Part shown: positions 60,996 to 64,000 of the stretch, piece after piece
Position numbering within the stretch: the first letter of the stretch is position 1
Layout: each line of letters opens with the position of its first letter
Source of the DNA: Hyphomicrobiales bacterium
GTDB taxonomy: Bacteria > Pseudomonadota > Alphaproteobacteria > Rhizobiales > Rhodobiaceae
Assembly (NCBI GenBank): GCA_002869065.1
Contig: PKTR01000002.1
Span: 806,001-870,000, forward strand
Direction of reading: 5' to 3'
Length of the DNA stretch: 64,000 nucleotides
Notes under the pieces: generated by a model
Told to the model about the DNA's origin: nothing
What the model saw: only the letters and a program-made list of their open reading frames with translations
Database searches by the model: none
Position numbers and translations under genes: made by a program

Positions 60996-62246
60996 CTACT
61001 GGCTGAGCTTGACCGCTTCGACCAGCGCCTTGACCGCATCTTCCGACGACATGTCGGAATTGAAGTGCTTGGTCACGACGTCGGTGATGGCACCGGCCTG
61101 CGCACCGCGCAGCGCCATGCCATGCGCATAGGACGGCTGCAGCGTGCCGTTGCCGTCCGCCACCGCCAGGTCATAAGCCGAGCGCTGGGCGCAATAGTCG
61201 AACTTCTCCAGCGAGACATCGGTGCGGACCGGGATCGAGCCCTTGTTGAGGTTGAACACCTCCTGGAACTTCGGCCCCATGATCAGCTTGGCGAGCAGCT
61301 TTTCGCCGGCGATGTTGTCCTCGCCCTTGACGTCGAACATGGCGAAGCTGTCGACGTTGTAGAGGAAGCCGGAACCCGGCGTCGGGGCGCACATGAAGTC
61401 CTTGCCGGGCTTCTTGCCGGCGGCGATGAACTCGCCCTTGGCCCAGTCGCCCATGATCTGGAAGCCGGCTTCGCCTTTCATCACCATGGCGGTGGCGAGG
61501 TTCCAGTCGCGGCCCGAGAAATTGTCATCGACGTAGCCGCGCAGGATGCGCATCTGGTCGAAGGACGCCTTCATGGTGTCGCTCGAAAGCGCTGCCTCGT
61601 CGAGATCGACGAACGCCTTCTGGAAGAACTCCGCGCCGCCGATGCCGAGCACCACGGTCTCGAACACGGTGGCGTCCTGCCAGCTCTGGCCGCCATGGGC
61701 GAGCGGTGTGATACCGGCCGCTTTCAGCTTGTCGGCGACCGCGTTGAACTCGGCCCAGGTATGCGGCATGGCCGCGCCGACCTTGGCGAGCACCTGCGGG
61801 TTGGCCCAGACCCAGTTGACGCGGTGGATGTTGACCGGGGCGGCGCAGTACTTGCCGTCGCACTTCATGTGCGCGGCGATGCGGGCGGGAAGTGCTGCAT
61901 CCCAGCCGTTTTCCTGCGCCACGTCATCGATATTGGCGAGCACGCCTTCCTCGAACCATTCCTGGATGCTCGGGCCCTTCATCTGGAACGCAGTCGGCGG
62001 GTTGCCGGCCAGCACGCGCGCCTTCAGCGCGGTGATCGCCGCGTCGCCACCGCCGCCGGCGACGGCCATGTCGGTCCAGGTGCCGCCATTGGCGGCGAAT
62101 TCTTCCTTCAGCACCTTGGCCGCGGCCGCTTCGCCGCCGCTGGTCCACCAGTGCATCACCTCGGCCTTCGGTTCGGCGAAGGCGGGCTGGGCGGCAAGCG
62201 CGACAACGCCGGCTGCCGCCAAAGACATCAATACTTTGCGGATCAT
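60996..62246 (-). CDS. gtsA: Periplasmic sugar-binding protein (glucose/mannose type, GtsA-like)
   Basis: A 416-residue extracellular solute-binding protein. The signal peptide is MIRKVLMSLAAAGVVALAA then AFA-EPK, cut near residue 24. The mature start EVMHWWTSGGEAAA and the NPPTAFQMKGPSIQEW block match glucose/mannose-binding proteins of Pseudomonas and Thermus as I know them, so hexose is the likely ligand. It is first in the importer cluster (binding protein, two permeases, ATPase). Confidence 0.9.
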   Translation of the reverse strand: MIRKVLMSLAAAGVVALAAQPAFAEPKAEVMHWWTSGGEAAAAKVLKEEFAANGGTWTDMAVAGGGGDAAITALKARVLAGNPPTAFQMKGPSIQEWFEEGVLANIDDVAQENGWDAALPARIAAHMKCDGKYCAAPVNIHRVNWVWANPQVLAKVGAAMPHTWAEFNAVADKLKAAGITPLAHGGQSWQDATVFETVVLGIGGAEFFQKAFVDLDEAALSSDTMKASFDQMRILRGYVDDNFSGRDWNLATAMVMKGEAGFQIMGDWAKGEFIAAGKKPGKDFMCAPTPGSGFLYNVDSFAMFDVKGEDNIAGEKLLAKLIMGPKFQEVFNLNKGSIPVRTDVSLEKFDYCAQRSAYDLAVADGNGTLQPSYAHGMALRGAQAGAITDVVTKHFNSDMSSEDAVKALVEAVKLSQ

Positions 62247-62481
62247 ATCGGTTTCTCCCTAAACGTCGCCACCGGCCGGGCTTTTCGCCTCTTGAGAAGA
62301 TGCCTGTGTCGAATGGCCCGGCTGAACAGCGGGCGGTGGTTGGGATACGTGCCGCCGAGGGTCGCGAAACCGGCCGATCCGGCCGCACAATCACCACGGG
62401 CGCAATTGTAGACCCTTCGCGGCTCCTCCGAAAGTCGTAACGGGTGAAATCCGGCGACGGCGTAAATGCCGGCGAATACGA

Positions 62482-62517
62482 AAACGCCCGGAATCCGAGA
62501 CCGGACTCCGGGCGTTT
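62482..62517 (-). terminator. Rho-independent terminator after yeeE-like gene
   Basis: A 16-bp stem with one mismatch (62482-62497 with 62502-62517) and a 4-base loop, followed by TTTTCG on the minus strand. It is about 28 bases after the yeeE-like stop. Confidence 0.88.
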
Positions 62518-62544
62518 CGTTGGTTTGTGGATCGCCGAGGAGAG

Positions 62545-63618
62545 TTAGATCCCGAGCGCGCGTTCCATGTATTTGATGCCGATGATGCCGCCGATCACGA
62601 TGCCGGCGAAGGCCAACATGGAACCGAGCGACAGGGTCGAAAAGCCGGTGATCGCCTGACCGATGGTGCAGCCGAGCGCGACCACACCACCGACGCCCAT
62701 CAGCACCGCACCGACCAGATTGCGCAGCGTGTCGGGCACGTCGGCGAAGGTGGTGACGCGGAAGCGGCGGAAGGCGATCGCGGCCAGGAACGAACCGAGG
62801 ATCGTGCCGCCGACGGTGGCGATGCCGAAATTGATCGTCGAACCGGAGAAGGTCATCAGATATTGCAACGCGTTGCCGGTCGGGGCGACGAAGGTCAGCG
62901 AGGCGAGCGGGGTGGGGTCGAAATCATCGGCGCCGAGCACACCGGTCGCCCACCAGCCGGCGATGACGCACAGGCCGACGCCGAGGCCGGAGATAATATG
63001 CACCGGCGACGAACGGAAGGCCTTGTCCTTGAACGCGAAGGCGAGCAGCGCCAGCACGATGACGGCAAGCACGATCATGTGCGCGGTGGCGACCTCGAGC
63101 CCGATCAGACCGGCGATGATGGCGCCGAGACCCTGGCTTTCGATGCCGGCATTGGCGAGATCGGTGACAACCAGCGCCTCGACCTCGACACGGCCGATGG
63201 CGATCAGGCCGCGCAGCGTCATGTAGGCGACGACGCCGACGATGACGAGCACGAAGAAAGAGCGGATGTCACCGCTGCCGACGCGGGCGAGGTTACGGCC
63301 GGCGCAGCCGCCGGCTAGCACCATGCCGAAGCCGAACATCAGACCGCCGACGATGTTGCCGACCCAGTTGAAGCTCGAGGTCAGGTAAATCGACTCGGTG
63401 AAGTCGACCATGCCGGCATATTGCATGGCCTGGGCGCCGACGATCGCGGTGGCGGCAGCGAGCAGCCAGGCGCGGAAACGACGCCAGTCGCCAAAGGACA
63501 TCATGTCCGAGATAGCGCCCATGGTGCAGAAATTGGTGCGGATGACGATGGCGCCGAATACCAGGCCGATGATGAAGCCGGCGATGGCAACCGTCGTTGT
63601 CACGGAAAGATCTTCCAT
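62545..63618 (-). CDS. YeeE/YedE-family sulfur-compound transporter
   Basis: A 357-residue polytopic membrane protein with about nine hydrophobic segments. It has the family cysteines in RTNFCTMGA (near residue 30), GGCAGRNL (near 105) and LGCTIGQAITG (near 315). Characterised YeeE takes up thiosulfate through such conserved cysteines; thiosulfate is the likely substrate here by inference. The neighbours give no further sulfur context. Confidence 0.9.
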   Translation of the reverse strand: MEDLSVTTTVAIAGFIIGLVFGAIVIRTNFCTMGAISDMMSFGDWRRFRAWLLAAATAIVGAQAMQYAGMVDFTESIYLTSSFNWVGNIVGGLMFGFGMVLAGGCAGRNLARVGSGDIRSFFVLVIVGVVAYMTLRGLIAIGRVEVEALVVTDLANAGIESQGLGAIIAGLIGLEVATAHMIVLAVIVLALLAFAFKDKAFRSSPVHIISGLGVGLCVIAGWWATGVLGADDFDPTPLASLTFVAPTGNALQYLMTFSGSTINFGIATVGGTILGSFLAAIAFRRFRVTTFADVPDTLRNLVGAVLMGVGGVVALGCTIGQAITGFSTLSLGSMLAFAGIVIGGIIGIKYMERALGI

Positions 63619-63747
63619 GGTGATGAATTCCCCCTCATGGTCTTATTGGTTCGTTTTTTAGCTTTTTAGAATGTGGAGATATACGCGCGCAACTGCAAAG
63701 GCGGCCGGGGACCGGAAATCATCCGCGAGCGGCAAGAGAATCGCGGA

Positions 63748-63779
63748 CAAGAAAGCCCCGCCCGAAAGCCGGACGGGGC
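63748..63779 (-). terminator. Rho-independent terminator of the RTX-like gene
   Basis: GCCCCG-T-CCG stem with its complement (one G-T pair) at 63755-63779, followed by TTTCTTG on the minus strand. It lies about 40 bases after the RTX-like stop. Confidence 0.85.
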
Positions 63780-63820
63780 GTTCAACATCGAAACCCGGTG
63801 TTCTATTCGACCGCTTGCCG

Positions 63821-64000
63821 TCAGATCAGGAAATCATCGGCGTCGAGTGCCGCCTTGCTGACACCACCGAGCGTAATTTCGTCGGTACCGAGGTCGATGA
63901 CCGCGTTGCCGTTTCTTTCAACGATGGTCAGGTCGCTGAATTTCGTCAGGCCGGAATAGGGCCTGAGATCGATGACGTCCTGGCCCGGCTTGAAACCGAC
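63821..64000 (-). CDS. C-terminal end of an RTX/type-I-secreted-like protein (cut by window end)
   Basis: The last 59 codons only. The product reads VGFKPGQDVIDLRPYSGL, then TIVERNGNAVIDLG, DEITLGGVSKAAL and a final DADDFLI. This is the typical C-terminal export region of type-I-secreted calcium-binding/RTX proteins (beta-rich, hydrophobic-acidic last residues). Upstream repeats would lie beyond the window. It may be a substrate of the exporter at 38.4-46.1 kb, but that link is inference. Confidence 0.7.
   Translation of the reverse strand, partial: VGFKPGQDVIDLRPYSGLTKFSDLTIVERNGNAVIDLGTDEITLGGVSKAALDADDFLI

Overview
The window is a GC-rich chromosomal segment that looks like an alphaproteobacterium of the order Hyphomicrobiales (Rhizobiales). 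The pointers are gene order (pnp-rpsO-truB-rbfA-infB-ylxR-nusA-rimP; lnt-xre-metK-trmB; irr divergent from fabA-fabB-fabI; trpF-trpB-trpA-accD-folC), an Irr-type iron regulator, an AccD without most zinc-ribbon cysteines, and rhizobial-type intergenic mosaic repeats. Species cannot be fixed from the sequence alone.

Layout. 1-9.6 kb (minus strand): translation and RNA-processing operon, with pnp cut by the window start. 9.6-13 kb: repeats, then a three-gene minus-strand cassette (secreted protein, frameshifted two-helix membrane protein, modular peptidoglycan-hydrolase-like protein). 13-19.2 kb: EamA transporter, trmB, metK, an XRE regulator, lnt and irr. 19.5-22.3 kb: fabA-fabB-fabI for unsaturated fatty acid synthesis. 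22.3-25 kb: palindromic repeats, adenine/adenosine deaminase, and an AT-rich zinc-ribbon gene that looks acquired. 25.1-30.3 kb: trpFBA, accD, folC. 30.4-32.8 kb: an iron island with a Fur-like palindrome, two small genes, ferritin and a di-haem cytochrome c peroxidase. 32.8-38.3 kb: an orphan NiFe-hydrogenase-large-subunit-like (HupK-like) gene, bioY, a GST, an amine-oxidase-like flavoprotein and a bktB-type thiolase. 38.4-46.1 kb: a type I secretion operon with two tandem ABC proteins, HlyD and TolC. 46.3-50 kb: 2-hydroxyacid dehydrogenase, SH3 protein, EAL protein. 50-52.5 kb: a repeat island and a TadG-like von Willebrand factor A protein. 52.8-57.7 kb: rpmI-rplT-pheS-DUF-pheT. 57.8-62.2 kb: a glucose/mannose-type ABC importer. 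62.5-63.6 kb: a YeeE/YedE sulfur transporter. 63.8-64 kb: the C-terminal end of an RTX/type-I-secreted type protein.

How the parts relate. Most genes are housekeeping. The accessory content worth attention is the hydrolase/membrane/secreted-protein cassette at 10.2-12.6 kb, the tandem ABC exporter whose two ATPase domains both depart from the ABC consensus at the signature and switch-histidine positions (with a possible secreted substrate ending the window), the iron-box/small-gene/ferritin/peroxidase cluster, and at least two unrelated families of palindromic intergenic repeats. One family repeatedly sits on or next to stop codons. No tRNA, rRNA, CRISPR array, insertion sequence or replication origin was recognised.
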